DNA of 64,000 bases from Taiwanofungus camphoratus. Taxonomy: Eukaryota; Basidiomycota; Agaricomycetes; Polyporales; Taiwanofungaceae. Within the stretch, counting starts at the first letter, position 1, and each line of letters begins with the position of its first letter. The position numbers were made by a program, and so were the translations under genes. Location: the NCBI GenBank assembly GCA_003999685.1, contig CP021223.1:2170001-2234000 (forward strand), written 5' to 3'. The notes beneath the pieces were generated by a model, which was not told the DNA's origin, made no database searches, and saw nothing but the letters and a program-made list of their open reading frames with translations. Positions 25,194 to 36,210 of the stretch are shown here, piece by piece.

Positions 25194-26478
25194 AACTCAA
25201 TGAACAGTAAGAATGAAACAAGCCGGGGAGAACAATACAGAAAAAAGCACAAAATAAGCAATAAGACAGATTTGAGGTCGATAGCACAGTTTAAGAACAA
25301 CTTACATGTGTGAATAAGCCCTTTGCGAGCGGAAAAGATGCAGGTGTTACATGATGCAACTCTTCCCATAGTCGTTCTCAGCATAGATGTAAGCACAGGC
25401 AGAGATAGCAAGGTAAGTACAGATCAGCGAATGATTAGTAAAATTAGAAAGAAGGTTTTGTGAGATGGCAGGATGATGAGCAACACAGAATTGCAAAAGT
25501 TCGACAACCACTAGTATGTAGTATGGTCCGCCACTGCCAAAAGTCGAATTTACCGATCACGTGCTACGCGTCCAGGAGCCGGCTGCTCGCTCTCCACTTG
25601 TCAAAAGCTCGATCTAAATCCTACACACTGCATCCCCAAATAATATCTATTCTCGTTCTTCGTGTGATTCTGAGCATCTCGGGGATTTTTTCTTATCAGT
25701 TCGCAACGCAGTTGGTCATGAAGTCGTCATATTATAGGATCAGATCCTGCAAATGAGATCGCAAGTCGTTCCTCTCTTTGTTCCATGAGCTATTTGCTGG
25801 TCTGAACCATTTGCATAGTCGACTGCGTGAAAACCACGAGTTATGCCGAAGCGAGTCTCAGCGGCAGACGCGAATACCATGTCGCAACGCGAAGGGCCAA
25901 AGTAAAAATCAGAGATGATCAAACTTTATTGCACTTGCTGAGCCGGTGCTATTGTAATCGATTGTACCCATGCTGAAACCGTCAGCCGATTTGGGGGCTC
26001 AGAAAGTGAAAACGAGGCAAGCTAGCAAGGTGCAGAGATGACGGCAGATGCAATTAAACGACGATTACAAGTGTTTTCATGCTGGAGATAGTGTTCGTCC
26101 AGAGGGGCAATTTTAGTACGCCGTAGTCCTTGCTACAGGCATTATCACGGAATGCTAAGTGGATCGCGAAAGGGATACAAGAAAACTCTGGGATGCAGAC
26201 CATTTTTGCGACCAGTATGAAAGCACTGCAAACGCATAGATAGACATATGAACACCTGGGAAGATGAGTCAGCAATTTGTGGAAATAACGGTCAAGATGA
26301 AACATAAGCGATAGGACTTGGTGAAACGCTGGTGAACCTTCGTTCCCTATTGCTATCTCCAGCACAGAGCCCGTGAAAGCGCCAGGGACCACATACCTTG
26401 GAGTCTTGAGTTCCCTTTTCTAGACTGTCTTCCAAGAGTATGGGCCTACTTACGCTAAGAGCATCAACCAATGGTTTC
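25194..26478. other. gene-poor stretch
   Basis: No supported gene. Short minus-strand frames (25069-25411, 26054-26392) contain hydrophobic runs but no family signature; part may be the missing 5' end of the helicase gene. Confidence 0.4.
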
Positions 26479-26493
26479 TTATACAGTCAGTGT
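26479..26493. repeat. 15-bp target-site duplication, 5' copy (LINE-B fragment)
   Basis: TTATACAGTCAGTGT, repeated identically at 26764-26778. Confidence 0.88.
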
Positions 26494-26763
26494 CATATAT
26501 GCGACGAAAACAACCGTGGTAGCCCTATTTTATTCCGGTACCTAACGAGAACCACATACCCAACAGAGCCAAAACCCCCACCCATGCATCTACTATATCC
26601 CCCCATAACCGAACTCGTCGCCTTCCAACCTCTTAGAATGTTTCTGGCGTAGTATAGAACAGTGGCGCATTCTAATGCCTACTATTTGTACCTACCGGGA
26701 AACACCGCGTCTTAGCACTAGTTTGCTTGTTGCGGTATATAAATGCTGATTTCATCATGATCA
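26494..26763 (+). mobile_element. 270-bp 5'-truncated LINE-B copy
   Basis: Bounded by a perfect 15-bp duplication. Its right 100 bp match the 3' end of LINE-B (near 54015-54100) at about 94% by eye, including the ACCGGGAAACACCGCGTCTT block and the TATATAAATGCTGATTTCATCAT end. Both copies end in TCA repeats rather than poly(A). The left part matches LINE-B 3' UTR less well. It is a very short 5'-truncated retrocopy with no coding capacity. Confidence 0.88.
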
Positions 26764-26778
26764 TTATACAGTCAGTGT
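26764..26778. repeat. 15-bp target-site duplication, 3' copy (LINE-B fragment)
   Basis: Second copy of TTATACAGTCAGTGT. Confidence 0.88.
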
Positions 26779-27743
26779 GTCCGATACCATTCGTATGCGG
26801 CCTCAGGACAATATTTGGGCGTGACGCTCGCGGGCGCCATGTATTCTCAAGGCAAGTAATTCTGGGACAACATTGGATGTCACCATTAGATGCTACTAAG
26901 CTCAAGCACGCAGCCTATGTAGTCGCCCACGGCATCGTAGACTTTAGCTCCGACAAATACATACCGATCGGAGCGCTGAGCGACGATGATAAGTGTTATG
27001 GGGCTTCGAGTTGGCGCAGAAAGTCATGAGACTCGCTTTCCAACTATGAGAGTATCGAACGCTAACTTGAGACACCCAACAAGGGTCCTCCATCATCCAT
27101 AAACAAGGCTTCATTGGAGTTCGACAGACAGCACTTCATCAGACTCAGGAGCACAGCATCACTTTAATGGATGATCGACATTTTTAAGAGACAAGAGTCT
27201 CCCCCAGACGCCCACAGCCCTCAAGTCTCTTTCAATTCAAGGCCTCATATGTTCTTGAGCAGATCATCAGACAAATGAGTTCGATGATTTCCATATGGAG
27301 GCACGGTGCATTTACAGACGGCGTCGTACTTGAATGTTCATGGAACAGGCCAAGAGTCAGATATGAGATATACAAGGAGCTTCAGACACAATGAGCGCAG
27401 GTAGTTGTAAAGCAAGTTGACGGTACTTCGCAATTTGTGCTTTCCTTGTATCCATCTAGCACTTTGCTTCCGTGGGGTTTGGCTACCATATATGGCAGAA
27501 GTTTTGATCAGCGTCGCGGTTCAGCAGAACTATCGAGGGTTAGCGTACGCGCCAGACACACGAAGCGTAATAGGCGATAGTTTATAACGGCATCACCGTT
27601 CCGATGCTGATAATTGTCGCCCCTCCTTGTCCTGTGCAAGGATTCTATGAATCTGTAAGACCAGTTATATCCACTCGTTCTCGCTCTGCAGTGTCACCTG
27701 GTTCAAGTCGGAGCATATTGACTTCACATGTTGTCGGTTGCAA
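26779..27743. other. gene-poor stretch
   Basis: No supported gene. Presumably holds the promoter of the DUF6533 gene at its right end; no TATA was singled out. Confidence 0.4.
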
Positions 27744-29494
27744 ATGTCTTCCAGTGAAGGCGCCGTTGCGCTCGCCCTTCAACTAGCGTAAGTGCTTGCT
27801 GATTCGAACCTTCCGTTGATCTGATTTCAATTTGCACACGTAGATTTGAAAATACCTGTTGCCTCCTCGCCGCCAGCAGTGAGTAATAGTGCTTGTCTTA
27901 TGTCGTACGTGGTGGATTGATGACTGCCCGATACCGCCGTTCAGCCCTCATATTTTACGAACATCTGACGACTCTTTCCCAGGAAGTACGGTTAGTATGG
28001 GGTCACAAATTGACAGGGGCTACTGTCATATTTTTCCTGAACCGATATCTTCTCCTCGCGTTCGGGGTTGCTACTCTCCTGCAAGTTTTTGCATGGGATA
28101 CTGCTCTGGTGAGTTAGTCACCACATACGGTTGTCGGTAGCCCAGGCTAATGCATACCAGAGGTCAGTATTCGTCGAGTCTTGTGGTAAAGCTCTGGTTT
28201 TGATGCTCTCATCTAGCTGTGAGGTAACGATACTGCTGTATGATATAATCAAGTGTCTGGCATTTCTTGTAACAGCTGGTAAGATCATATGAGTGCGACA
28301 CGCAACCGCGTTTAAAAGTCATTCCTCAAGCATTCTCGGCTCTTCGTGCCTACGCCGTCAGCGGTTGTGACTGGCGGCCTGCCTTGGCGACCTTCGGGTT
28401 GGGATCAGTTCCAGTTGGATCCAGCATTGTGAGTCCCCCAGTCGAACAAGCACTGTTGACTGATGAGCCTTGTCTCGTTTCCCTACAGTATTTTTTGGTT
28501 AAATCATCATATGCTTATGTGATATTCCCAAACAATGTGCCATTGTGTAATTACACGGATTATTATACTCTCACAACCTACCATCGGTGCGTATGTAAAT
28601 GTAAGGCTCTCCGAATACTAATGAAGCATTGACAGGTGTAAGGATAGAGTCCTTGTTCAGATTTGTATGTTTATTGAATTTAACCTTTCGCATAGTGACA
28701 ATTGCTGCTCGTACATGTGCAATCATATCTGATTTAATTGTGCTTTCTGTCACTTGGTACAAGTCTTACAACATAAAAGAATATGCTAAGCAAGCACACC
28801 TTCAGACCTCATTAGGGTTGCTATTATTGAGAGATGGTGTGTGGTTTTAGAGGAACTGCTAGTCGGCAAATGTAATTGTCACTTACAAAATCACCTTAGG
28901 CACTTTGTATTTCATGTATGTCCTACTCTGTCTTGTTTGTCAATATGCTAACATGTTGTGGTGATAGACTTCTTTTGATCTTAAATGTCTTGGAGATCGC
29001 AGTAGAGAATATAGCTGGTGTCAGTCCCTTTTTGATTTTGTCTGGGGGTCTCCCTCAATAAAATCCATTCACAGGCAATTACAGACTATGTGGCAATTTT
29101 TATTGCGCCGTTTGTGCCTTTCCTTTAGAATTCCAATAAGACTTGCTGATACTTCAACAGGGTGTCATCTATTCTCATCTCTAGGTTCATGATGAATCTA
29201 CGGGAGGTTTACTACATCACAAATTTCAACGTGGACACCCATAATCCTTCTTTTGTCCACTCATTCGAGACACAGGCATCAATCATGAAGTCTACTTTTG
29301 TTGGTAATATGGGAGGTTCACTCTATGAAGAGTCATCATTGGATACAACAGCTGGCATCATTGATGATCTGTTATCATCAGAGGATGTACATGAATCCAG
29401 AAGTTGTGATCAGGAGGATAGGGGAGATATGGAAGTAATAGGACTGAATGTCATGTCCAAGTCTTCAAAGGATGACATTGTGGGCTCATCGTGA
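27744..29494 (+). CDS. DUF6533-domain multi-pass membrane protein
   Basis: A basidiomycete-specific membrane family of unknown function. The start MSSSEGAVALALQLA (exon 27744-27787) joins a short exon 27844-27878 and then 27945-28108, which carries the diagnostic block LIFYEHLTTLSQEVRLVWGH followed by TGATVIFFLNRYLLLAFG. Later exons are recognisable by family phrases: CGKALVLMLSSS (about 28160-28225), FSALRAYAVSGCDWRPALAT (about 28330-28430), a loop ending NYTDYYTLTTYHR (28490-28590), TIAARTCAIISDLIVLSVTW with SLGLLLLRDG (28630-28840), LLLILNVLEIAVENI (28970-29015), ITDYVAIFIAPF, and finally SSILISRFMMNLREVY with an acidic C-terminal tail to the TGA at 29492-29494. About seven transmembrane segments are implied. 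Inner exon borders are approximate. Codon use is more AT-rich than in the flanking housekeeping genes. Confidence 0.85.
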
Positions 29495-29779
29495 CATAGT
29501 CAAGAACTACTTCAGTAAGGATTTATTTGTTCTCTAGTCAATGATCTCTCTAAATGATTGTCAGCAATTACTTACAAAGATTGTACATTAAAGCCAGTCT
29601 GACATGTAAAATGATCACCACATTTGCTCTTTCCCAGCCAAGCTAGCATGATGTCAGTGAACTCAGGAGACACAGTATACAGATAATTGAATATGTAGTA
29701 AGCAAAGGGCCTACAGGATATAGTCCATTTGCCAATTTATCAACAGAACACAGCTGTGTAAATCACCCGAATGGATCTT

Positions 29780-32700
29780 TCAATCATCATCCTCAACGTC
29801 TCCAAACTCAAATATACCTTGCCGCTCCTTCTTCGCTACCGCAAGGGCCTCCCGCAGACCTTTTAGCACACTAGGATATGCGGACAAGTACCTACAGTTT
29901 TTGCGATCCATCAACGCGAGACCTTCGCGCAACAGGTCGGCATTGATAGATGCCATGGGGTCCCGCGCAACGGTGGGGTCACTGGGGTCAATCAGACGCA
30001 AGTGCAACAGAGGTCCTTCCCTGTGGTCGACATTGGCGACGAGTTTCCTCCCTTCGCATAGAGCTCGGAAACGATCCACCGCTTCATTATGGTAGTCACT
30101 TTCGGGGCCTACTAACTTGATGAAGCTGATGACTAGTGTGAGATACACGATAGACTTCACATGGAGAAACCTTACCTCAGGCGTGCGTCGTGCGCCTGAC
30201 CGGGGAGTGATCGGAATTTTGGGTCTAATGGCCTGATATTCGCGAAGCTGACGGTATCTTGGTTCCCGTAGTCAATAAACGTCACTTCAGCCTCTTTCTT
30301 TATTGGTGAAGCGCGGCGCACTTTGGCCCGATACCATGATCCGTCAGAGAACTTGGCCGACACAAGATCGCCTCCCTTGGGGGTGAAACCTGGAGTCGCA
30401 CTTGCACCTTGATGGTGCAAAGAAAAGTCACGCATGAGCTTCTCCAATGAGGCTATGCCTGAGGGCGATATTCAGTGGTAAAACAACATCGCAAGACATT
30501 ATGGTCGGTACCTTCGGTGTTCAGTATCTGAATGGAGAAGGTTAAGCCGTTCTTAGTCCGCACATCACTGATAATAATATCAAGGTATTCGGGCTTGAGA
30601 GCCATAGTGTCTGAGTCTGGCTGCACTTCTTGTTCTTTCTCGGCCTCTTCGTCATAATCTTTCCAAATCTAGAGCCGAATTGAAGTCATGAAGGATCAAC
30701 AGAACGTCGCAAAAACTGACGTTGCGCTTCTCCCGTTTCGCTTCTGCCTAAGGAAAGGAACAATTAGATACACATTTTCCCCCAAAGCGTTAGAGTAACA
30801 AGAACTTACCTCCGCATCGTACAGTTGACGTGCCCAGGAAAGGTTGTCCGCGGAATACGAATGAACAGTCGCCAATCCCTCTCGTACTAGCGTGATGGCC
30901 GCATTTTCGGTCTTGTTCAGATATAGGGCACCGATGAAGCCACCCGACTTGTCAACGTCGTGAATCTCGACGTCCGCATCACGCTGCATGAATCGCCGAG
31001 TCGCGAACTCGGATGCTTCCGGTCCGTATGGCTCACTCTTCTCTGAGGAGTTACGTGCGGTGCGGGGTGCACGGATACCTGCAACCATCATGGAATCAGG
31101 AGTGTGAGGAGGGAGTGGCGGTTCAGGTACCCACCGCTGAGTACCAGTGTCAGAACCTGATTGTCTTTGGGAATCAGTATTCTGTTATACATAAGTCAGA
31201 GCGGACGCCGCAAACAAATGCTATCCAGACTTACTTGAACCGCGACCCAGCAGCGACATAATCAACGACTGCCGATATCTTGCCTAATCGCTTGAAGCCA
31301 TTGACGAAAGGTGCTGCGCGATTGTGGGACTAACACCGAGCCGTCAACGATTGGATCATGCATCCATGTCCACAATGATCGACAAATAAATACCTCGGAA
31401 ATATTGAGGGGCTGTTTCGGCGGGGGTTGGTCCTTGCCAGAGTGGACACCTCGCGAATCCGCCACTGCGCTGCACCACGATCAACACACGTGAAACCTAT
31501 TAGATGGCCAAATGACGCCTTACGCCTGCTCTGCCGCCATGAGCTTGTCGTAATCTGGCGACCGGTCCTCGTCGTCGCGTTTGTGACGGACGACGCTTGC
31601 AAGGCCCTTCTCGATGAGCTGCTCGGCAATATTTCTGGCGCACGACGAAGCACGAAGGATCAGCGCCGAGAACTCCCAGCCACGAGCACGAAATGTACAC
31701 ACGCATTCTGGCCGCCATAGCGGACAGTAGCACATTCCCGCTCCTCGTACTCGCCGTCCCGCGGGCGGACAAAGTCGACGTGCACCTTGACATGCTTGCC
31801 GATCAGCCGTTTCCGGAGGAACTCGCGCGCCTCCTGCGCATAGTGCGCCTGCCGCGGGTCGGACAGCCTGGTGCACGGAAGAAGCAGTGAGCGACATCGA
31901 GCGCGGCAGAGCAAGAGACCGCGGGGGAGGCCTACTTGGGGCCGCGCGTGGAGCTGAACTGCAGCCGCCGCTCCTTGCCCGAGTCCCGCTCGACCACGGA
32001 CACCTGGTCCCCGCTCCACACCCGGACGACCGTCGCGTCGAACGCGCGCGCGCTGCCGTTGGCCGCCGCGCCGTTCGTCTTCGCGGACGGCGCGGGCGCG
32101 TTAGCGTACAGGTACTGGCGCTTCTCCTTCGCGGCCCTCTCGGCGGCGCGGAGGCGCTCCATCCCGCCGCCGCTCGCGAGCATGCCCGCGTGCCAGTCCA
32201 CGACGCGCGCGAGACACGACGCGACGAGGAGCTCGGCGATGTTCCCTGCGGGGTGGAGCACTGTCGGCGCAGGCCCCGTCAGCGCTGCGTGTACCTGGAC
32301 GGGAGACGGAAAAGAACGGGCACCTGCGCCGATGAAGATGCTCGCGGGCGCGGGCGCCGCGGCGTTTGCGCCCGTCTGGAAGGGCGTCGCGGTCGCGGTC
32401 GGGAGGGACAGGAGCTGCACGCGCACGCCGCGCTGCAGGATGCGCGACTCGGTGAAGAACCTGGCCTGCGACGGGGCGCTTTTCGTTAATATGAACGCAT
32501 GCCTAACGAACAGTGGTGCGGCAATCGCTCACTTCCTCGCCCCACGGCTCGGACGGCTCGCCCTGCTTGCTGGCCGCGCGCGCGCAGCGGACGCCGGCGA
32601 GCGCGAGGTTGATGAACTGGTGCTCCCCGTCGGGCATGAGGAGCCGGACGCGGAGCGTTGAGCCGTCCTTGACCTGCTCCACGATCGCTGTCGGCGAGAC

Positions 32701-33580
32701 AAGAGTGAGCGACGTCCGCACGCTGAGACGATCGGAAAGTGCTACCGTCCAAGGACTGCCCCTTCCACTCCGATATAAAGCCATGAGAGTCCGTGGGCAT
32801 CATATAATTGACGGCGCGGGCCTGGAATACACACACACTATCAGTAAAGCTGGAACGGTGCAGGCGCACCGCAAGAGCTCACTTTCGGGCCATGCGGGTT
32901 CCAGATGCCCTTCCCCGCCGCCTTCGCCTCGCTCTCCAGCTCGCGCTTGCGCAGGTCCTCCTCCGTCGGGTCGCGCTTGAGGTCCTTGAGACGCGCCCAG
33001 CCATTCCGGAGGAGCTCCGCCGCGAGGTCCGCGCCGCCGATCTCCGCGCTGCCGATGTCGCGGGGCACGTCGTCGTTCAGCGGCAGCGCGTGGGTCGGCG
33101 TGAATGCGATCGGCTTGCCGACCGCGAGCGCGCGCAGGAACTCGCGCGACTCGAACGCCCATTCCTGCACGTGGGGCGGGTGTGGTGTCAGCGGGTGTGC
33201 GTGTGTGTGTGCGGGCAGGGGTGTCTGCGCACCTCGTCTTCCCGGGATGCGCTGCCCATCCGGGGCGCGGAGATGTCTGCGAGGTATAGGACCCTGTGGG
33301 GAGCAGGAGGTGATATAAGTTCTTCGGTGTGGGCACGTTGTAGGACACGGGATGACGGACCTCTCTTTTGGGAGCTGTCCTTGCGGGCCAGGGTTACCGC
33401 GGAGGACCAGGGAATCACCGGAGATTACGGCTGGATACTCCATGATATTCAGGAAACGGCAAGCACACAAAGTTGATTTCAAAATCCATACATTTCACGA
33501 TCTGTGGGTACAGCGCCGTCGGTCACACGTCTGCATGCGGGCGGCACGAGGGGGGGGGAACTCACCGCCTTCATAGACAT
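29780..33580 (-). CDS. SND1: Tudor-SN / SND1 (staphylococcal nuclease-Tudor protein)
   Basis: Nineteen exons join in phase to 898 residues (human SND1 is 910). Exons on the minus strand: 33566-33580, 33492-33501, 33361-33430, 33233-33293, 32883-33164, 32746-32821, 32533-32687, 32324-32465, 31936-32245, 31703-31867, 31524-31634, 31394-31469, 31235-31329, 31135-31181, 30810-31078, 30721-30747, 30512-30668, 30176-30458, 29780-30125. Four SNase-like repeats are visible (starting near [72 protein letters not shown]). A Tudor domain follows with [18 protein letters not shown] and [14 protein letters not shown], then a partial SNase at the C-terminus ending EFGDVEDDD. Known roles of the family: RNA binding and decay, RNA-editing-linked cleavage, transcription and splicing support, stress granules. 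The second exon is only 10 nt. Confidence 0.96.
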
Positions 33581-33829
33581 GATTGCAGGGTATTGTGCAG
33601 GTAGAATGTGTGGTGTATGGTAGCGTATGTGCTTGTGTGCAGGAGACGGGAATATGCAAGAAATCGGTATTTGGTCGCAGAGTGCAGTCGTGTCGAGGTC
33701 GTGTGGACGCCAACTTTTTGCGTCCACGTGCCAGAGAGCCGGAAAGGCATCTCCTTCCCACGCTGCATTTTGAGGGACGACCGCGCACTTTGGCAGTCTA
33801 CACGAGCGCGACGCCGAGCCAGCGCAAGG
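33581..33829. promoter_or_regulatory. 249-bp divergent promoter between SND1 and bS6m genes
   Basis: Two housekeeping genes start head-to-head here, so this short interval must contain both promoters. No TATA box is obvious, consistent with a shared open promoter. Confidence 0.6.
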
Positions 33830-34316
33830 ATGCCGTTCTACAAGATGGTCTGCATAGCGGCACACTACCCCGAATATGTGCGCGCGCCGTGCCTCTGTCC
33901 CCCGCTGACCTGACCGCGCCGCCCGCAGAAACACATCAAGGGCCTCGTGCAGCTCGCGGCGACGCACGTCATGCAGGGCGGCGGCGTCGTGCGGCGGCTC
34001 AAGTCGTGGGGCACGCTCTCGCTCCCGCAGCGCATGCGCCGGCACAAGCTGTACCACAACGTCGGCGAGTGAGTGCCCGTTCCTTCCCCTCCCCCTCCCC
34101 CTCCCCCTGCCCCCGCGACGCCTGCTCACCCGCCTCTTCCGCCCCCTCTCCCGCAGCTACTGGACGATGCACTTTGACGCGGCGCCGCGGACGCTGAACG
34201 AGCTGAGCGCGCTGATGCGGCGCGACCCGCGGGTGGTGCGGTGGACGATGCTGAAGCTGGGGGACAGGGCGGAGGACGTGGTCCGCCCGAGGAGCAAGAC
34301 GGTCGACCGGTACTGA
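33830..34316 (+). CDS. MRP17: mitochondrial small-subunit ribosomal protein bS6m
   Basis: Three exons (33830-33877, 33929-34068, 34157-34316) give 115 residues. The start MPFYKMVCIAAHYPEY and the body HIKGLVQLAATHVMQGGGVV, then RRLKSWGTLSLPQRMRRHK, YWTMHFDAAPRTLNELSALM and RRDPRVVRWTMLKLGD match the fungal mitochondrial S6 (Mrp17) family, which binds 15S/12S rRNA with bS18m in the small subunit platform. No separate targeting peptide is visible, as is usual in this family. The second intron holds a run of CCTCCC repeats. Family assignment is strong; the yeast gene name is used by analogy. Confidence 0.92.
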
Positions 34317-34726
34317 TCGCGGTGTCGAGCGCGGGCGGGTGCGGCTGCGTATATGTGTATTTCTGCTTATTCTCCCCAATGCTCATCTAATGCTCAAATC
34401 GCGGCTGCGTGCGCGGGAAGTGTTGCAGTATGGTTGACGATTGTCTTCTGCCTCCCGAGGCATTCTGGATTTGATCGCAGATGGCTGGGAAAGTATGAGG
34501 CTCGCCCTCGGGGGAGTAGAACTGGATCAGATTCAGACGTCGCTGCGCCAATGTCCCGCTCTCCGATCGCACTCGAGGCAGCACGGTGCCTGACGATCCT
34601 GCACCACGCCGCCACCGCGACTGGTTGTCAGCAGTGCTCTCCCAGCCATCCAAGTGCATATTCTTTTCTTGTTGGCATCACACGCACATGCGGCTACTCG
34701 ACACCGTCCTAGCTACTTGTAGAGCA
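34317..34726. other. tail-to-tail intergenic region
   Basis: Separates the 3' ends of the bS6m gene (+) and the HAD-like gene (-). No gene is seen. Confidence 0.5.
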
Positions 34727-36210
34727 TCACGCCTGGCCACTGCCAGCATTCCGCCGCCGCACCCACTCGACAACGTCCAGCAGGCCCGGGACGACGTCCA
34801 CCCCGCGCAAGTCCTCGCCCGCCTCCCGCGCCTCGCCCTCCCCCTCCGCGCCCGGCCGCCGCACCAGCAGCGCCGCGAGCCCGCCGTCCCGCGCACCATA
34901 ATAGTCCCTGCACGGACACCCGTCAGTCACAGCACAGCACAGCACGGCACAGCACGGCACACCAGCCCACGCGGAGAGAGCCACTCACCCGCGCAGGTCG
35001 TCGCCGACATGCACCGCCGCCCCCGGGCGCACGCCGACGCGGGCACACGCGCGCGCAAAGATCGCGCGCGACGGCTTCTCGACGCCCTCCTCCTCGCTGA
35101 GCAGCACCGCGTCGAGGTGCGGCAGCACGCCGAGGTCCGCGAGCACCCCGCCTGTGGGCAACGCGGGGGACGTCATCAGTTCATTAGCATTGCATGGATC
35201 GGAATACAGCAGATTGGCACAGGCCGACGCGCCCGAGCGCGCTGGCGACCCCGGGCGTGGGCGTGGGCGTGGGCGAGGGGCTGGTGACCCAGGTGCCAAG
35301 ATTGGCTTTCATCTACGGCGCATTCGAGAAGCCGGGGGGCGTTTCTGGAACGCTCCCAGCCTCCGAAGCCCTCACATACGCCTCGGAAGGGCGTGCGGAT
35401 CGGGGGGCGAACCTCGACCCAAATCCGGCCGGGGCAGACGCCAGCAGGCTTCTGTGTCATGCTAATATTATCGCTGGCCGCGCCGAGGGCTCGGGCCCCG
35501 GTTCTCCGCGCGGATCACCAGGGGCGCGTGCGGACAGAATGGGGTGGGAAGAAGGGAAGCGGGTGCTCACGCATGCGCGAATCCGTGTTGCTCACGAGTG
35601 CCGTGCGCACGCCCGCCTCCCTCAGCTGCAGCACTGCAAAGTGAAACGCGGTACCGTGAGCGCGCTGCGGTGGACACAGTGACGTGGCGGGAGGGACAGA
35701 GACAGAGACAGAGACGCACATGCAGGCAGCGCGTCGGCGTGCAGCCGGTAGCCCTCGCGCGAGCTGAAGCGCTGCATCAGGCGCGGCACGATGGCGCCCA
35801 GCGCGCCGTCGACGCCTGCGCGCAGGGGAGAAAGACCGGCGTGGTCGCGTCAGCGGGGCGCCGCGCGCGCATAGCAGGCAGGCAGACGGGTGCGCTCACG
35901 CTCGGGGTCCGCGCCCGCGCCGACGGCGGTGCGCCGGATGACCTCGGCCCACCAGTCCTGCGCGCCGCTCTGGTAGACGGGCTTCTCCGCCTGGAGCTCC
36001 CCGAGCGCTGTCGTCGTCGCCGTCAATGTCAGCGAGCGACCGCGCAGCGAGCGAGCGCACGCACGTACCGGTCTTGAAGGCGCGCTTGAGCGCGTCGGGG
36101 TCGAGCGCGCCGAGGTAGGGCTCGAAGGTCTGTGCGTACTGCACGGGGATGGGGAGGCGCGGCGCGAGGAGGGTGTGGAGTGCGTCGAAGACGACGAGGC
36201 GGACGGCCAT
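34727..36210 (-). CDS. HAD-superfamily hydrolase-like protein (HDHD3-like)
   Basis: Six exons (36069-36210, 35900-36007, 35720-35815, 35571-35633, 34989-35151, 34727-34907) join in phase to 250 residues. The order of HAD motifs is clear: motif I VVFDALHTLL, cap region with YVQTFEPYLG-like sequence (here VQYAQTFEPYLG) and QDWWAEVIRRTAVG, motif II ALVSNTDSRM, motif III Lys in EEGVEKPSRAIF, and motif IV VHVGDDLRGDYYGARDGG. The layout matches human HDHD3 and fungal relatives. The second Asp of the canonical DxD is replaced (D-A-L), so the usual acid/base residue is missing; HDHD3 relatives also deviate there. Whether it is an active phosphatase is open. Two introns hold short GACAGA and CAGCA-type repeats. 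Confidence 0.85.
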
